From: Variovorax sp. TBS-050B
Lineage (GTDB): Bacteria > Pseudomonadota > Gammaproteobacteria > Burkholderiales > Burkholderiaceae_C
Direction: 5' to 3'
Length of the DNA stretch: 64,000 bases
NCBI RefSeq assembly: GCF_029893635.1
Contig: NZ_JARXYR010000002.1
Span: forward strand, 1,215,001-1,279,000
The notes beneath the pieces were generated by a model. That model made no database searches, had not been told where the DNA came from, and saw only the letters and a program-made list of their open reading frames with translations. Of this stretch, positions 18,320 through 27,655 are shown in pieces. Numbering within the stretch: the first letter of the stretch is position 1; each line of letters opens with the position of its first letter. The position numbers and the translations under genes are program-made.

Positions 18320-19768
18320 TCAGCTCGCCCGGCAGATCTTCAACATGTTGGTGCCGCCGGGGGCGCCCATCGGCTCGCCGCAGGTGATGGCGTAGACGTC
18401 GCCGGCCTGCACGATGCCGCGCTTCTTCAGGTGGTTCTCGGCCTGCTGCAGCGCGGTGTCGCGGTCGCTTTCCGAATCCATGAGCAGCGGACGCACGTTG
18501 CGGTAGAGCGCCATCCGGCGCTGCGTGGACAGGCGCGAGGTCAGGGCGTACATCGGGATGTGCGCGCGGTGGCGGCTCATCCACAGCGGCGTGGAGCCCG
18601 ATTCGGTGAGCGCCACGATCGCCTTCGCGCCCAGGTGGTGCGCGGTGAACAGCGCGCCCATGGCGATCGACTGGTCGATGCGGCTGTAGGTCTTGCCGCT
18701 GAAATCGGCGTCGAGCTGCTTGTCCTCGGCCGCTTCGGCGGCTTCGCAGATGCGGCTCATCTCCTGCACCGTCTCGAGCGGATAGCGGCCCGACGCGGTC
18801 TCGGCCGAGAGCATCACGGCGTCGGTGCCGTCGAGCACCGCATTGGCCACGTCGCTCACCTCGGCGCGCGTGGGCACGGGGTTGGTGATCATCGACTCCA
18901 TCATCTGGGTCGCGGTGATCGCCACCTTGTCCATGTCGCGCGCCATGCGGATCATCTTCTTCTGCAGCGCCGGCACGGCCGCGTTGCCCACCTCGACCGC
19001 GAGGTCGCCGCGCGCCACCATGATGCCGTCGCTCGCGCGCAGGATCTCCTCGAGCTTGGGGATCGCCTCGGCGCGTTCGATCTTCGCGATCAGGCCGGGC
19101 TTGTGGCCGTACTCGGCCGCGGCCACGTTGCACAGCTGGCGCGCCATTTCCATGTCGGTCGCGTTCTTCGGGAAGCTCACGGCCACGTAGTCGGCCTGGA
19201 AGCTCATGGCGGTCTTGATGTCCTCCATGTCCTTGGCCGTGAGCGCCGGCGCCGTGAGGCCGCCGCCCTGCTTGTTGATGCCCTTGTTGTTCGAGAGCTC
19301 GCCGCCGAGCTTCACGGTGGTGTGCACCGCCTCGCCGCGCACCGCATCCACCACGAGCACGATCAGCCCGTCGTTCAGCAGCAGCCGGTCGCCCGGGCGC
19401 ACGTCGCGCGGCAGGTCCTTGTAGTCGAGGCCCACGGCCTCGGCGTCGCCGGGCTCGGTGCGCGAGGCGTCGAGCACGAACTTGGCGCCCTGCTCGAGCC
19501 AGACCTTGCCCTGCGCGAACTTGCCGACGCGGATCTTCGGACCCTGCAGGTCGGCCATGATCGCCACTTCGCGGCCCGCCCGGCGCGCCGCCTCGCGCAC
19601 CATGGTCGCGCGGTCGATGTGGTCCTGCGCGGTGCCATGGCTGAAGTTGAGCCGCACCACGCTGACCTTGTGCACGATCATCTGCTCCAGCAGCTCGGGC
19701 GTGCTGGAAGCGGGGCCGAGCGTGGCGACGATCTTGGTGGCGTGGCGGGGAAGGCGGTCCGTGATCAT
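18320..19768 (-). CDS. pyk: Pyruvate kinase
   Basis: 482 residues from ATG 19768, which has GGAGA about 10 bp upstream; an ATG at 19783 lacks a ribosome site. Hallmarks: K-I-V-A-T-L-G-P-A-S-S, R-L-N-F-S-H-G, D-L-Q-G-P-K-I-R, I-A-K-I-E-R (catalytic Lys), M-V-A-R-G-D-L-A-V-E, A-T-Q-M-M-E-S-M. It makes pyruvate and ATP from phosphoenolpyruvate and ADP. It lies 84 bp after pgk and probably shares its transcript. Confidence 0.96.
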   Translation of the reverse strand: MITDRLPRHATKIVATLGPASSTPELLEQMIVHKVSVVRLNFSHGTAQDHIDRATMVREAARRAGREVAIMADLQGPKIRVGKFAQGKVWLEQGAKFVLDASRTEPGDAEAVGLDYKDLPRDVRPGDRLLLNDGLIVLVVDAVRGEAVHTTVKLGGELSNNKGINKQGGGLTAPALTAKDMEDIKTAMSFQADYVAVSFPKNATDMEMARQLCNVAAAEYGHKPGLIAKIERAEAIPKLEEILRASDGIMVARGDLAVEVGNAAVPALQKKMIRMARDMDKVAITATQMMESMITNPVPTRAEVSDVANAVLDGTDAVMLSAETASGRYPLETVQEMSRICEAAEAAEDKQLDADFSGKTYSRIDQSIAMGALFTAHHLGAKAIVALTESGSTPLWMSRHRAHIPMYALTSRLSTQRRMALYRNVRPLLMDSESDRDTALQQAENHLKKRGIVQAGDVYAITCGEPMGAPGGTNMLKICRAS

Positions 19769-19852
19769 TGAGCGAGTCTCCATTTTGTATCCGCTACTGT
19801 ATACACTTTGTGTGACAACCGGAAGCGGACACGCACCGGGCGCGAAGAAAAA

Positions 19853-21046
19853 TCAGCCGGCGGCACGCTTGGCCAGGATTTCGAAGGCCGGCAGGGTCTT
19901 GCCCTCGAGCACTTCGAGGAAGGCGCCGCCGCCGGTCGAGATGTAGCCGACCTGCTTCTCGATGCCGTACTTGGCGATGGCCGCAAGCGTATCGCCGCCG
20001 CCTGCGATCGAGAAGGCGCTGCTGTCGGCGATCGCCTGCGCGATGGCCTTGGTGCCGCCCGCGAAGGCGTCGAACTCGAACACGCCGACCGGCCCGTTCC
20101 AGACGATGGTGCCGGCCTCGCGCAATTGCGCGGCCAGCTGGGCCGCGGTCTTCGGGCCGATGTCGAGGATCAGGTCGTCGTCGGCCACGTCGCTCGCGTC
20201 CTTGACGGTGGCGGGCGCATCGGCCGCGAAGGTCTTGGCCGTGACCACGTCGACCGGAATCGGCACGTCCGCGCCGCGCGCACGCATCGCGTCGATCACC
20301 GCCCGGGCCTGGTCCACGAGGTCGGGTTCCGCCAGCGACTTGCCGATCTTCAGGCCGGCCGCGAGCATGAAGGTGTTGGCGATGCCGCCGCCGACGATCA
20401 GCTGGTCGACGTTGGCCGACAGGCTCTTGAGGATGGTGAGCTTGGTGCTCACCTTCGACCCCGCGACGATGGCCACCAGCGGCCGCTTGGGCAGCGCCAG
20501 CGCCTTCGAAATGGCATCGAGCTCGGCCGCGAGCAGCGGGCCGGCGGCCGCCACCTTGGCGAACTGGGCGATGCCGTAGGTGGTGGCCTCGGCCCGGTGC
20601 GCGGTGCCGAAGGCGTCGTTCACGTAGATGTCGGTCAGCGCGGCGAGCTTGCGAGCCAGCGCCTCGTCGTTCTTCTTCTCGCCCTTGTTGACGCGGCAGT
20701 TCTCGAGCAGAACGACCTGGCCGGGCTTCACGTCGACGCCGTCGACCCAGTTGGCGACCAGCGGCACCTCGCGGCCCAGCAGCTCGCCGAGACGCTTGGC
20801 GACCGGGGCGAGCGAATCCTCGGGCTTGAACTCGCCCTCGGTCGGGCGGCCGAGGTGCGAGGTGACCATCACGGCGGCGCCGGCGTCGAGCGCGAGCTGG
20901 ATGCAGGGGACGGAGGCGCGGATGCGCGTGTCTTCGGTGATGCGGCCTGCATCGTCCTGCGGCACGTTGAGGTCGGCACGGATGAAGACGCGCTGGCCGG
21001 CGGCCTTGCCCTGCGCGCAGAGGTCAGTGAATCGGATGACGTTCAT
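19853..21046 (-). CDS. pgk: Phosphoglycerate kinase
   Basis: 397 aa, normal length for the bacterial enzyme. Signatures include R-A-D-L-N-V-P near the N-terminus, [23 protein letters not shown] and the C-terminal nucleotide site S-I-A-G-G-G-D-T. Generates ATP from 1,3-bisphosphoglycerate. The start at 21046 gives the expected M-N-V-I-R-F-T-D N-terminus; in-frame codons upstream to 21082 lack support. It is the first gene of the pgk-pyk pair. Confidence 0.96.
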   Translation of the reverse strand: MNVIRFTDLCAQGKAAGQRVFIRADLNVPQDDAGRITEDTRIRASVPCIQLALDAGAAVMVTSHLGRPTEGEFKPEDSLAPVAKRLGELLGREVPLVANWVDGVDVKPGQVVLLENCRVNKGEKKNDEALARKLAALTDIYVNDAFGTAHRAEATTYGIAQFAKVAAAGPLLAAELDAISKALALPKRPLVAIVAGSKVSTKLTILKSLSANVDQLIVGGGIANTFMLAAGLKIGKSLAEPDLVDQARAVIDAMRARGADVPIPVDVVTAKTFAADAPATVKDASDVADDDLILDIGPKTAAQLAAQLREAGTIVWNGPVGVFEFDAFAGGTKAIAQAIADSSAFSIAGGGDTLAAIAKYGIEKQVGYISTGGGAFLEVLEGKTLPAFEILAKRAAG

Positions 21047-21116
21047 GGTCTGGATGAGATGGAAAACGGGGTCGGTTGGCATTGTAGGTTTGCCCCCGGC
21101 GCCGCCCGCCGCGCGC

Positions 21117-22022
21117 TCAGCCCCTGGGATGCCCCTTGGCGAAGCGCTCGAGGATGCCGACGAAGCTCGCGGCCGCCGGCGAGAGCGAGCGCCGCGCGGC
21201 GCTGTAGACGCAGACCTCGCGATGGAAGTCGGGCGCTTCGAGCCGCACCATCTGCAGCCCGTGGGCGCGCACGAGCGGCGCCGAGTAGGTGGGGCACACG
21301 GTGAGCCCCAGTCCGGAGGCCACCATGCCGAGCGCCGTGGTCATGTACGACACCTCCTGCGTGCCCGGGCGCAGCATGTAGGCGCGCTCCGCCGGGCCCA
21401 GTTCGGGCAGCACCCGCTGGCGGAAGTCGCGCGTGGGCGCGATGAAGACGTACGGTTCGAGCTCGTGCCAGCGCACCTTGCGGCGCCTGGCGAACGCATG
21501 GTCGGGCGGGCAGATCAGCCAGTGCCTGTCGCGGAACAGCACGCGGCGTTCGATGGCCGCGTCGACCGCCACGTCCTGCCCCACCGCGAGTTCCACGTCA
21601 CCGGCCACGACGCCGGCGAGCAGATGCTCGGGCAGCGTGTCGGCGAGCCGCACGTCGACGTCCGGAAAAGCCTCGCGGTAGGCCGCGATCACGCGCGGCA
21701 TCAGCGTGCAGGCCATGAGCTGCGGCGCTGCAAGCCGCAACAGCCCTTTCTTCTTGTCACGCAAATCCGTGACGCTGGCGACCGCGCCCGCGAGATCGCC
21801 GAGCAGGCGATGCACCGACGGCAGGAACTCGCGGCCCGCTTCGGAAAGCTGCACGCGCCGCGTGTGGCGGTCGAGCAGTTGCACGCCCATTTCGCGTTCG
21901 AGTTCGCGCACCAGCACGCTGAGCGCCGACTGCGTGAGGTGCAGCTGCTGCGCAGCGGCGGTGAAGCTGCCGGCCCCTGCCACGGCGGCGAAGGCGCGCA
22001 ACTGGCGCAGGGTCAGATTCAT
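21117..22022 (-). CDS. LysR-family transcriptional regulator
   Basis: 301 residues with the usual N-terminal winged HTH (L-R-Q-L-R-A-F-x-A-V-A, then [13 protein letters not shown]) and a two-lobed substrate-binding domain. It is divergent from the VOC-hydrolase-monooxygenase operon, the normal layout for an activator that senses a pathway compound. Effector is unknown. Two nested palindromes lie directly upstream of its start. Confidence 0.88.
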   Translation of the reverse strand: MNLTLRQLRAFAAVAGAGSFTAAAQQLHLTQSALSVLVRELEREMGVQLLDRHTRRVQLSEAGREFLPSVHRLLGDLAGAVASVTDLRDKKKGLLRLAAPQLMACTLMPRVIAAYREAFPDVDVRLADTLPEHLLAGVVAGDVELAVGQDVAVDAAIERRVLFRDRHWLICPPDHAFARRRKVRWHELEPYVFIAPTRDFRQRVLPELGPAERAYMLRPGTQEVSYMTTALGMVASGLGLTVCPTYSAPLVRAHGLQMVRLEAPDFHREVCVYSAARRSLSPAAASFVGILERFAKGHPRG

Positions 22023-22030
22023 GGGTTTAT

Positions 22031-22059
22031 TTCATCAATCGATGAATTAATTTCGATTG
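22031..22059. promoter_or_regulatory. Candidate LysR operator in divergent region
   Basis: TTCATC-AATC-GATGAA (22031-22046) is a perfect palindrome with a T-N11-A-type core. CAATCGA (22036-22042) also pairs exactly with TCGATTG (22053-22059). The overlapping symmetries, in an AT-rich 87 bp gap, suggest recognition and activation half-sites for the adjacent LysR protein. Confidence 0.55.
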
Positions 22060-22109
22060 CATCATAAGACGCGGCATCGCCCAATACCGGCTTGACCGGA
22101 GACACGACC

Positions 22110-22673
22110 ATGCCGACGAACGCCCCCGCGGCGCCGACACCGCCCGCACCGCCGGTGCGCGGCCTGCACCACTTCGCCTGGCGCTGCCGCGACAGCGAGG
22201 AGACGCGCCGCTTCTACGAAGACCTGCTGGGCCTGCCGCTCGCCCACGTCATCGAGAGCGACCACGTGCCGAGCACCGGCGAGTACTGCCCCTACGTGCA
22301 CATCTTCTTCCGGATGCGCGACGGCGCGTACATCGCCTTCTTCGACCTCGGCGACGACACCGCGGCGCTGCCCTCGCCCAACACGCCCGCGTGGGTGAAC
22401 CACATCGCGCTGCGCGTCGATTCGGTGGCCGACCTGCTGGCCGCCAAGGCGCGGCTCGAGGCCGCGGGCGTGGCGGTGCTGGGCGTGACCGACCACCACA
22501 TCATCGAATCGATCTACTTCTTCGATCCGAACGGCATCCGCATCGAGCTGACCACGCCGACGGTGCCGCAGTCGGAGATGGACGCGCATGCGCGCAGCGC
22601 CCGTGCATCGCTCGATGCATGGACCGCGCGCAAGGCGAAGCGGCGCAGCGCGAAAGGCACGGCCGATGCCTGA
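22110..22673 (+). CDS. VOC-family protein, probable extradiol-type dioxygenase or isomerase
   Basis: 187 residues. A Pro/Ala-rich N-terminal stretch leads into one vicinal-oxygen-chelate domain. Candidate metal ligands remain: His20 or His21 (L-H-H-F-A-W), a second His in V-N-H-I-A-L-R-V, and Glu in I-R-I-E-L. The start at 22110 follows CCGGAG by 9 bp; an in-frame TTG at 22092 is less likely. As the first gene in an operon with an FAD aromatic hydroxylase and an alpha/beta hydrolase, ring cleavage is a plausible role, but VOC proteins are diverse. Confidence 0.72.
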   Translation: MPTNAPAAPTPPAPPVRGLHHFAWRCRDSEETRRFYEDLLGLPLAHVIESDHVPSTGEYCPYVHIFFRMRDGAYIAFFDLGDDTAALPSPNTPAWVNHIALRVDSVADLLAAKARLEAAGVAVLGVTDHHIIESIYFFDPNGIRIELTTPTVPQSEMDAHARSARASLDAWTARKAKRRSAKGTADA

Positions 22674-23787
22674 GCTGCAACTCGCCGTCATCGACGTGAA
22701 GCCCGGCGCGGCACTCGAGAGCCAGTCGGGCCTGCAGATGCTGCGCCCGCGCATCTACGGCGCCTTCCGTGCGCCGCCGGGACCGAAGAAGGTCGCGGCC
22801 ATCGTGATGCATCCGACCAGCAACTTCATGGGCCACTACCTGATCGCGCCGCTCGCCGAGCGCGGCATCTGCTGCATGGGCCTGAACTCGCGCTACGTGG
22901 GCAACGACACGGTGCTGCTGATGGAGCGCGCGATCCAGGACCTGGGCGCCGGCGTGCAGTACCTGCGTGCGGCCGGCTACGAGAAGGTGCTGCTGGTCGG
23001 CAACTCGGGCGGCGCGGCGCTCGCGAGCTTCTACCAGGCGCAGGCCGAGCAGCTCACCGCCACGCATTTCCCCGACGGCGACCCGACCCACCTGCATCCG
23101 TCCGACCTGCCGCCGGTGGACGGCATCGCGCTGTGCGCCGCACACCTCGGCCGCACGCGGCTGATGCGCGACTGGATCGATCCCTCGGTGACCGACGAGC
23201 ACGATCCGCTCTCGGTCGATCCCGAACTCGACATGTACGACCCGCGCCACCGCCTGCCCTACGCGCGCGATTTCCTCGCGCGCTTCTCGGCGGCGCAGCA
23301 GGCGCGGCTCGAGCGCATCGAGCAGTGGTGCGTGGATCGCCTCGCCATGCTGCGCAGCACGCCCGGTGCGCCGCGCGACCAGGCCTTCGTGGTCTACCGC
23401 ACCCATGCCGACCCGCGCTGCGTCGACCTCTCGCTCGACGCCAACGACCGGCTGCCCGGCAGCGTCTGGGGCGATGCGCGGCAGGTCAACTATTCGGCCA
23501 ACGCCATGGGCCGCACCACCTCGCTGACCGCCTTTCTGTCGCAATGGTCGTCACGCTCGCAGGCCGACGGGCCGACGAACCTCGCGCGCACCACGGTGCC
23601 GACGCTGCTGCTGACCTACACCGGCGACCAGTCGACCTTCCCGAGCACGCGCGATGCGTGGCTGGCCGCTGGCGGCGCGCGCATCCGCAACGTGGACATC
23701 GTCGGCGGCAACCACTATCTCGCGGGCCAGCCGGCGCTGGTGCCGAAGGCCGCCGACGCGATCGCCGAGTTCGCACACGCGCTGTAG
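22666..23787 (+). CDS. Alpha/beta hydrolase in aromatic-type operon
   Basis: 373 residues, overlapping the VOC gene by 8 bp. It has the nucleophile elbow G-N-S-G-G (Ser114) and a late G-G-N-H-Y histidine; no signal peptide, so cytosolic. The middle (about 120-290) holds a long cap-like insert. In such operons this class often hydrolyses meta-cleavage products or lactones; substrate here is unknown. The next gene starts 6 bp after its stop. Confidence 0.75.
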   Translation: MPELQLAVIDVKPGAALESQSGLQMLRPRIYGAFRAPPGPKKVAAIVMHPTSNFMGHYLIAPLAERGICCMGLNSRYVGNDTVLLMERAIQDLGAGVQYLRAAGYEKVLLVGNSGGAALASFYQAQAEQLTATHFPDGDPTHLHPSDLPPVDGIALCAAHLGRTRLMRDWIDPSVTDEHDPLSVDPELDMYDPRHRLPYARDFLARFSAAQQARLERIEQWCVDRLAMLRSTPGAPRDQAFVVYRTHADPRCVDLSLDANDRLPGSVWGDARQVNYSANAMGRTTSLTAFLSQWSSRSQADGPTNLARTTVPTLLLTYTGDQSTFPSTRDAWLAAGGARIRNVDIVGGNHYLAGQPALVPKAADAIAEFAHAL

Positions 23788-23793
23788 ACGGCG

Positions 23794-25455
23794 ATGACGC
23801 AGGAGACCTACGGCTTCGCGCCGGCCTATGAACTGCCGAGCTGGCCCTTCGAGCCCCCGCCCGAGCTGCACAGCCCGCAGGTGGTGCGGCATCCGATCGT
23901 GATCGTCGGCGCCGGCCCCTCGGGCCTCACGCTGGCCTGCGACCTCGCATGCCGCGGCGTCCCTGCGCTGCTGCTCGACGAGGACGACACCGTGGGCGTG
24001 CGCGGCGCTTCGTCGCGCGGCATCTGCTATGCGCAGAAGAGCCTGGAGATCTTCGAGCGCCTCGGCATCTACGAGCGCATCGCCGCCAAGGGCATCACCT
24101 GGTCGCTGGGCCGCACCTTCTCGGGCGAGCAGGAGGTCTACAGCTTCAACCTGCAGGCGGCGAGCGTCTCGAAGCAGCCGCCGTTCATCAACCTGCAGCA
24201 GTTCTACGTCGAGTGGTTCCTGGTCGAGCGCATCCTCGAGCTCGGCCTGACCGACCTGCGCTGGAAGAACCGCGTGACGGGCGTCGAGCGCCTGGCCGAC
24301 GGCGTGCGCCTCGCGGTGGAGACGCCTGCGGGCCGCTACGTGATCGAGGCCGACCGGCTCATCGACGCGACCGGCGCCAACAGCGCCATCCGCACCCAGC
24401 TCGGCATCGAGGCGCACGCGTCGCGCAGCACCGACCGCTGGTGCATCAGCGACGTGCGCTTCAGGAAGCCGCTGCCGACCGAGCGCTGGACCTGGGTCGA
24501 TGCGCCCTTCAACGAAGGCCGCGGCGTGTGGCAGCACCTGATGGCCGACGGCGTCTGGCGCATCGACTACCAGATGCCCGAGGACTGCGACACCGCCCAC
24601 ATCAGCAAGCCCGAGGTCGCGGGCGCGCGGCTGCGCGAACAGCTCGGGCCGGGCGTGGAGTTCGAGTTCGTCTGGATCGGCCCCTACGGCTACCGCGACC
24701 ACCTGCTCGACCGCTTCCGCCACGGCCCGGTGTTCTTCATCGGCGACGCGGCGCACGTGGTGAGCCCCTTCGGCGCGCGCGGCGGCAACTCGGGCATCCA
24801 GGACGCGGCGAACCTCGGCTGGAAGCTCGCACTGGCCGCGCGCGGCACGGCCGGCGAGGCGCTGCTCGACAGCTACGACGCCGAGCGCCGCCCGGCCGCG
24901 GCGGAGAACCTGAAGGTCACGAGCCGCTCGGCGCGCTTTCTCGCGCCGCGCTCGCCGGCCGAACACATGCTGCGGCGCGCCGTCGTCGCGCTGGCGGCGC
25001 GGCATCCGTTCGCGCGGGCGCTGGTCAACACCGGGCGCATGTCGGTGGCCAACGACTATCCGCCCGCGCCCCTGCTGCCCGAGGGCGCGCGCAGCGTGCA
25101 GAACCTGCCGCTGCAATGGACCGGCGGTGCCGGGACCACGCTGATGCAGCTGCTGGCGGAAGGCACGCGCTGCCTCGGACTCTGGCGCGCGCCCTCGCCC
25201 GGCGACGCCGCCGCGGCGCTGGCGGCGACGGCCGCGCTGCCGCTGCGCCTGGTGGCGGTCGGCGGCGAGAGCGGCCTGCCCACGCTGGCGCCCGACGAGG
25301 CCCTGCTGGCGCATCTGGGCTTGCACGAGGCCGGCCGCTTCGCGCTGGTCCGCCCCGATGCCTACCTGGCCGCCGCGCTGCCGCAGGCCACGCCCGATGC
25401 CATCGCCGCCGCCCTGGGCGTGGCGTTGGCGCGGTCGGACGAGGACACCCGATGA
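23794..25455 (+). CDS. FAD-dependent aromatic monooxygenase (MhpA/PheA-like)
   Basis: 553 residues of the class A flavoprotein hydroxylase family. Visible elements are the Rossmann G39-A-G-P-S-G44 near residue 39 after an unusual ~33-residue leader, the long FAD motif V-F-F-I-G-D-A-A-H-V-V-S-P-F, and the G-x-N-S-G-x-Q-D-A-x-N-L-x-W-K-L block. A thioredoxin-like C-terminal domain typical of phenol or 3-(3-hydroxyphenyl)propionate hydroxylases follows. It should use NAD(P)H and O2 to hydroxylate an aromatic ring. The stop overlaps the DUF2783 start by ATGA. Confidence 0.83.
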   Translation: MTQETYGFAPAYELPSWPFEPPPELHSPQVVRHPIVIVGAGPSGLTLACDLACRGVPALLLDEDDTVGVRGASSRGICYAQKSLEIFERLGIYERIAAKGITWSLGRTFSGEQEVYSFNLQAASVSKQPPFINLQQFYVEWFLVERILELGLTDLRWKNRVTGVERLADGVRLAVETPAGRYVIEADRLIDATGANSAIRTQLGIEAHASRSTDRWCISDVRFRKPLPTERWTWVDAPFNEGRGVWQHLMADGVWRIDYQMPEDCDTAHISKPEVAGARLREQLGPGVEFEFVWIGPYGYRDHLLDRFRHGPVFFIGDAAHVVSPFGARGGNSGIQDAANLGWKLALAARGTAGEALLDSYDAERRPAAAENLKVTSRSARFLAPRSPAEHMLRRAVVALAARHPFARALVNTGRMSVANDYPPAPLLPEGARSVQNLPLQWTGGAGTTLMQLLAEGTRCLGLWRAPSPGDAAAALAATAALPLRLVAVGGESGLPTLAPDEALLAHLGLHEAGRFALVRPDAYLAAALPQATPDAIAAALGVALARSDEDTR

Positions 25456-25652
25456 ACACCACCGAACCCGGCATTCCCGACCCGGACGGCTTCTATGCGG
25501 CGCTGCTCGCCGCGCACGAGGGCAAGACCGAAGCGCAGAGCGCCGACTTCCATGCCCGGCTGGTGCTGCTGCTGGCCAGCCGGTGCGGCGACCAGGCCGT
25601 GCTGCTCGACTGCATCCGCGCTGCGGCCGAAGAACAACCCGCCGCCCCATGA
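25452..25652 (+). CDS. DUF2783 small protein
   Basis: 66 residues joined by ATGA overlaps to the hydroxylase upstream and the metallo-beta-lactamase-fold gene downstream. The motif I-P-D-P-D-G-F-Y-A-A-L-L-A-A-H-E-G followed by A-R-L-V-L-L-L-A is the DUF2783 signature. The family is uncharacterised; its strict coupling to the hydroxylase suggests a subunit or chaperone-like partner, which is inference. Confidence 0.8.
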   Translation: MNTTEPGIPDPDGFYAALLAAHEGKTEAQSADFHARLVLLLASRCGDQAVLLDCIRAAAEEQPAAP

Positions 25653-26614
25653 ACACACCCATCTCCTTCGCCTCGGCCGCCGACACCCGCGAGCAGAAAC
25701 CGCGGCTGCGCGAGCTCGCGCCCGGCGTGTACGGCTACATCAGCGACTTCGATCCGAACTGCGGCTTCGTCGTCGGCGACGACCATGTCGTGCTCATCGA
25801 CACCCGGCCCACGCCGCGCATGGCGCGCGACTTCCTGGCCGCGATCCGCACGGTGACCGACAAGCCGGTCAAGTGCATCGTGCTGACGCACTACCACGCC
25901 GTGCGCGTGATGGGCGCGAGCGCCTTCGAGGAGGTCGAGCACATCGTCGCGAGCGACGGCACGCTCGACTGGATCCGCACGCGCGGGCAGGCCGACTTCG
26001 AATCGGAGGTCGGCCGCTTCCCCCGCCTGTTCGCGGGCTTCGAGGAGGTCCCCGGCCTGACCCTGCCGACGCTGAGCTTCGAACGCGAGATGAGCCTCTG
26101 GCTCGGCGCCGGCCGCGCGCTGCGGCTGCTGGCGCTGGGTCGCGGCCATTCGAGCGGCGACACGGTGGCATGGCTGCCCGACTGCGGCGTGCTGTTCTCG
26201 GGCGACGTGGTCGAGAACCGCTGCGGCGTCTACGCGGGCGATGCCTACATCGGCGACTGGGCCGGCACGCTCGATGCGGTGGCGGCGCTGAAGCCGCGCG
26301 TGCTGGTGCCGGGCCGCGGCGCGGTGCTCGACGGGGAGGCGGCCTGCGCCGAGGCGGTTGCGCTCACACAGGCCTTTCTCTCGACGCTGCTCGAAAGCGT
26401 GCGCGCGGGCATCGCGGCCGGCGAGACGCTCAAGGGCTGTTTCGCCCGCGCACAGGCGGCCATGACGCCGCGCTTCGGCGACTGGCCGGTGTTCCAGCAC
26501 GTGCTGCCCTTCGACGTCTCGCGCGCCTTCGACGAGCTGCGCGGCATCGAGCACCCCGTGGTGTGGACCGCCGAGCGCGACCGCGAGCTCTGGCAGACGC
26601 TCCGCGCCGGATGA
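25649..26614 (+). CDS. Metallo-beta-lactamase-fold protein with altered metal site
   Basis: 321 residues. The fold motifs are in order, but the usual H-x-H-x-D-H reads H81-Y-H83-A-V-R86, so the Asp and third His are Val and Arg. His167 and Asp186 remain, and the final His position is Arg223 (P-G-R-G). Ligands for one zinc (His81, His83, His167) are kept and those unique to the second are lost. It may be a mono-metal hydrolase or a non-catalytic relative. The start overlaps the DUF2783 stop (ATGA). Confidence 0.78.
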   Translation: MNTPISFASAADTREQKPRLRELAPGVYGYISDFDPNCGFVVGDDHVVLIDTRPTPRMARDFLAAIRTVTDKPVKCIVLTHYHAVRVMGASAFEEVEHIVASDGTLDWIRTRGQADFESEVGRFPRLFAGFEEVPGLTLPTLSFEREMSLWLGAGRALRLLALGRGHSSGDTVAWLPDCGVLFSGDVVENRCGVYAGDAYIGDWAGTLDAVAALKPRVLVPGRGAVLDGEAACAEAVALTQAFLSTLLESVRAGIAAGETLKGCFARAQAAMTPRFGDWPVFQHVLPFDVSRAFDELRGIEHPVVWTAERDRELWQTLRAG

Positions 26615-26654
26615 ACCGACCGATTCTTCAACAAGGCAACGGAGACAACAGACG

Positions 26655-27632
26655 ATGAAACGACGATTCCTTCCCCTGCTGGCCGCGGCACTGGCGCTGG
26701 CCGCCGCATCCCTCGCGTCGGCGCAGCCCGCCGCCTACCCGAGCCAGCCGATCAAATGGATCGTGCCCTACGTGGCCGGCGGCGGCACCGACAACCTCGC
26801 GCGCGCCCTGGCCGAGGCGATGCAGCCCTCGCTCGGCCAGCCGCTGATCATCGACAACCGGCCCGGCGCCTCCACCAACATCGGCGTGTCGGTGCTGATG
26901 CAGTCCAGGCCCGACGGCTACACGATCATGCAGGCCGAGAACGCGGCGCTGCTCTTCAACGAGCACATGTTCGCCAAGCTGCCGTACAAGCCCGCGAGCG
27001 ACTTCACCTACATCGGCACCATCGGGCGCTTTCCGGTCGCGCTGGTCGTGCACCCGGACTTTCCCGCCAGGAACGTGGCCGAGTTCGTGCGCCACGTGAA
27101 GGCCCATCCCGACAAGGTGAACTACGCCTCGCCCGGCAACGGCTCGCCGCACCACATGGCGATGGAGCTCTTCAAGCAGAAGGCCGGCATCCAGCTCACG
27201 CACGTGCCGTACAAGGGCGCCGCGCCCGCCATGACCGACGTGATGGGCGGGCAGGTGCCGACCATGATGCTCGACCTGGCCTCGGGCCTGCCGATCATCA
27301 AGGCCGGCAAGGTGCGGGTGCTCGCGATCGCGCTGCCGCAGCGCGCGGGTGCGCTGCCCGAGGTGCCGACCTTCTCCGAAGCGGGCTTCAGCGACGTCAA
27401 CGCCTACGCCTTCCATGGGCTGATCGGGCCGGCCGGCATGCCGGCCGAGGCGGTGGCGCGGATCAACGCCGAACTGCGCAAGGCGATGGGCGCGCCCAGG
27501 GTGGTGAAGCTGTTCTCCGAATTCGGCTTCGAGCCGCTGCCGGGCACGCCGCAGGAGTTCTACAGGCTCTCGCGTGCGGAGAGCGAGCGCTGGGGCCGCA
27601 TCATCGCCGCCGCGAACGTGAAGCTGGACTGA
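26655..27632 (+). CDS. Tripartite tricarboxylate (Bug-family) substrate-binding protein
   Basis: 325 residues with a Sec signal peptide (cleavage after A-S-A, about 23). Bug-type features: Y-P-S-Q-P-I-K-W-I-V-P-Y near the mature start, N-R-P-G-A-S-T-N-I-G, and V-P-Y-K-G-A-A-P-A. These periplasmic proteins bind carboxylates or aromatic acids. No TctAB-like membrane genes are nearby. It lies 40 bp after the metallo-beta-lactamase-fold gene, on the same strand, and probably binds the operon's substrate. Confidence 0.88.
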   Translation: MKRRFLPLLAAALALAAASLASAQPAAYPSQPIKWIVPYVAGGGTDNLARALAEAMQPSLGQPLIIDNRPGASTNIGVSVLMQSRPDGYTIMQAENAALLFNEHMFAKLPYKPASDFTYIGTIGRFPVALVVHPDFPARNVAEFVRHVKAHPDKVNYASPGNGSPHHMAMELFKQKAGIQLTHVPYKGAAPAMTDVMGGQVPTMMLDLASGLPIIKAGKVRVLAIALPQRAGALPEVPTFSEAGFSDVNAYAFHGLIGPAGMPAEAVARINAELRKAMGAPRVVKLFSEFGFEPLPGTPQEFYRLSRAESERWGRIIAAANVKLD

Positions 27633-27655
27633 GAGGCGGCGAACGCGCCGGCCGC

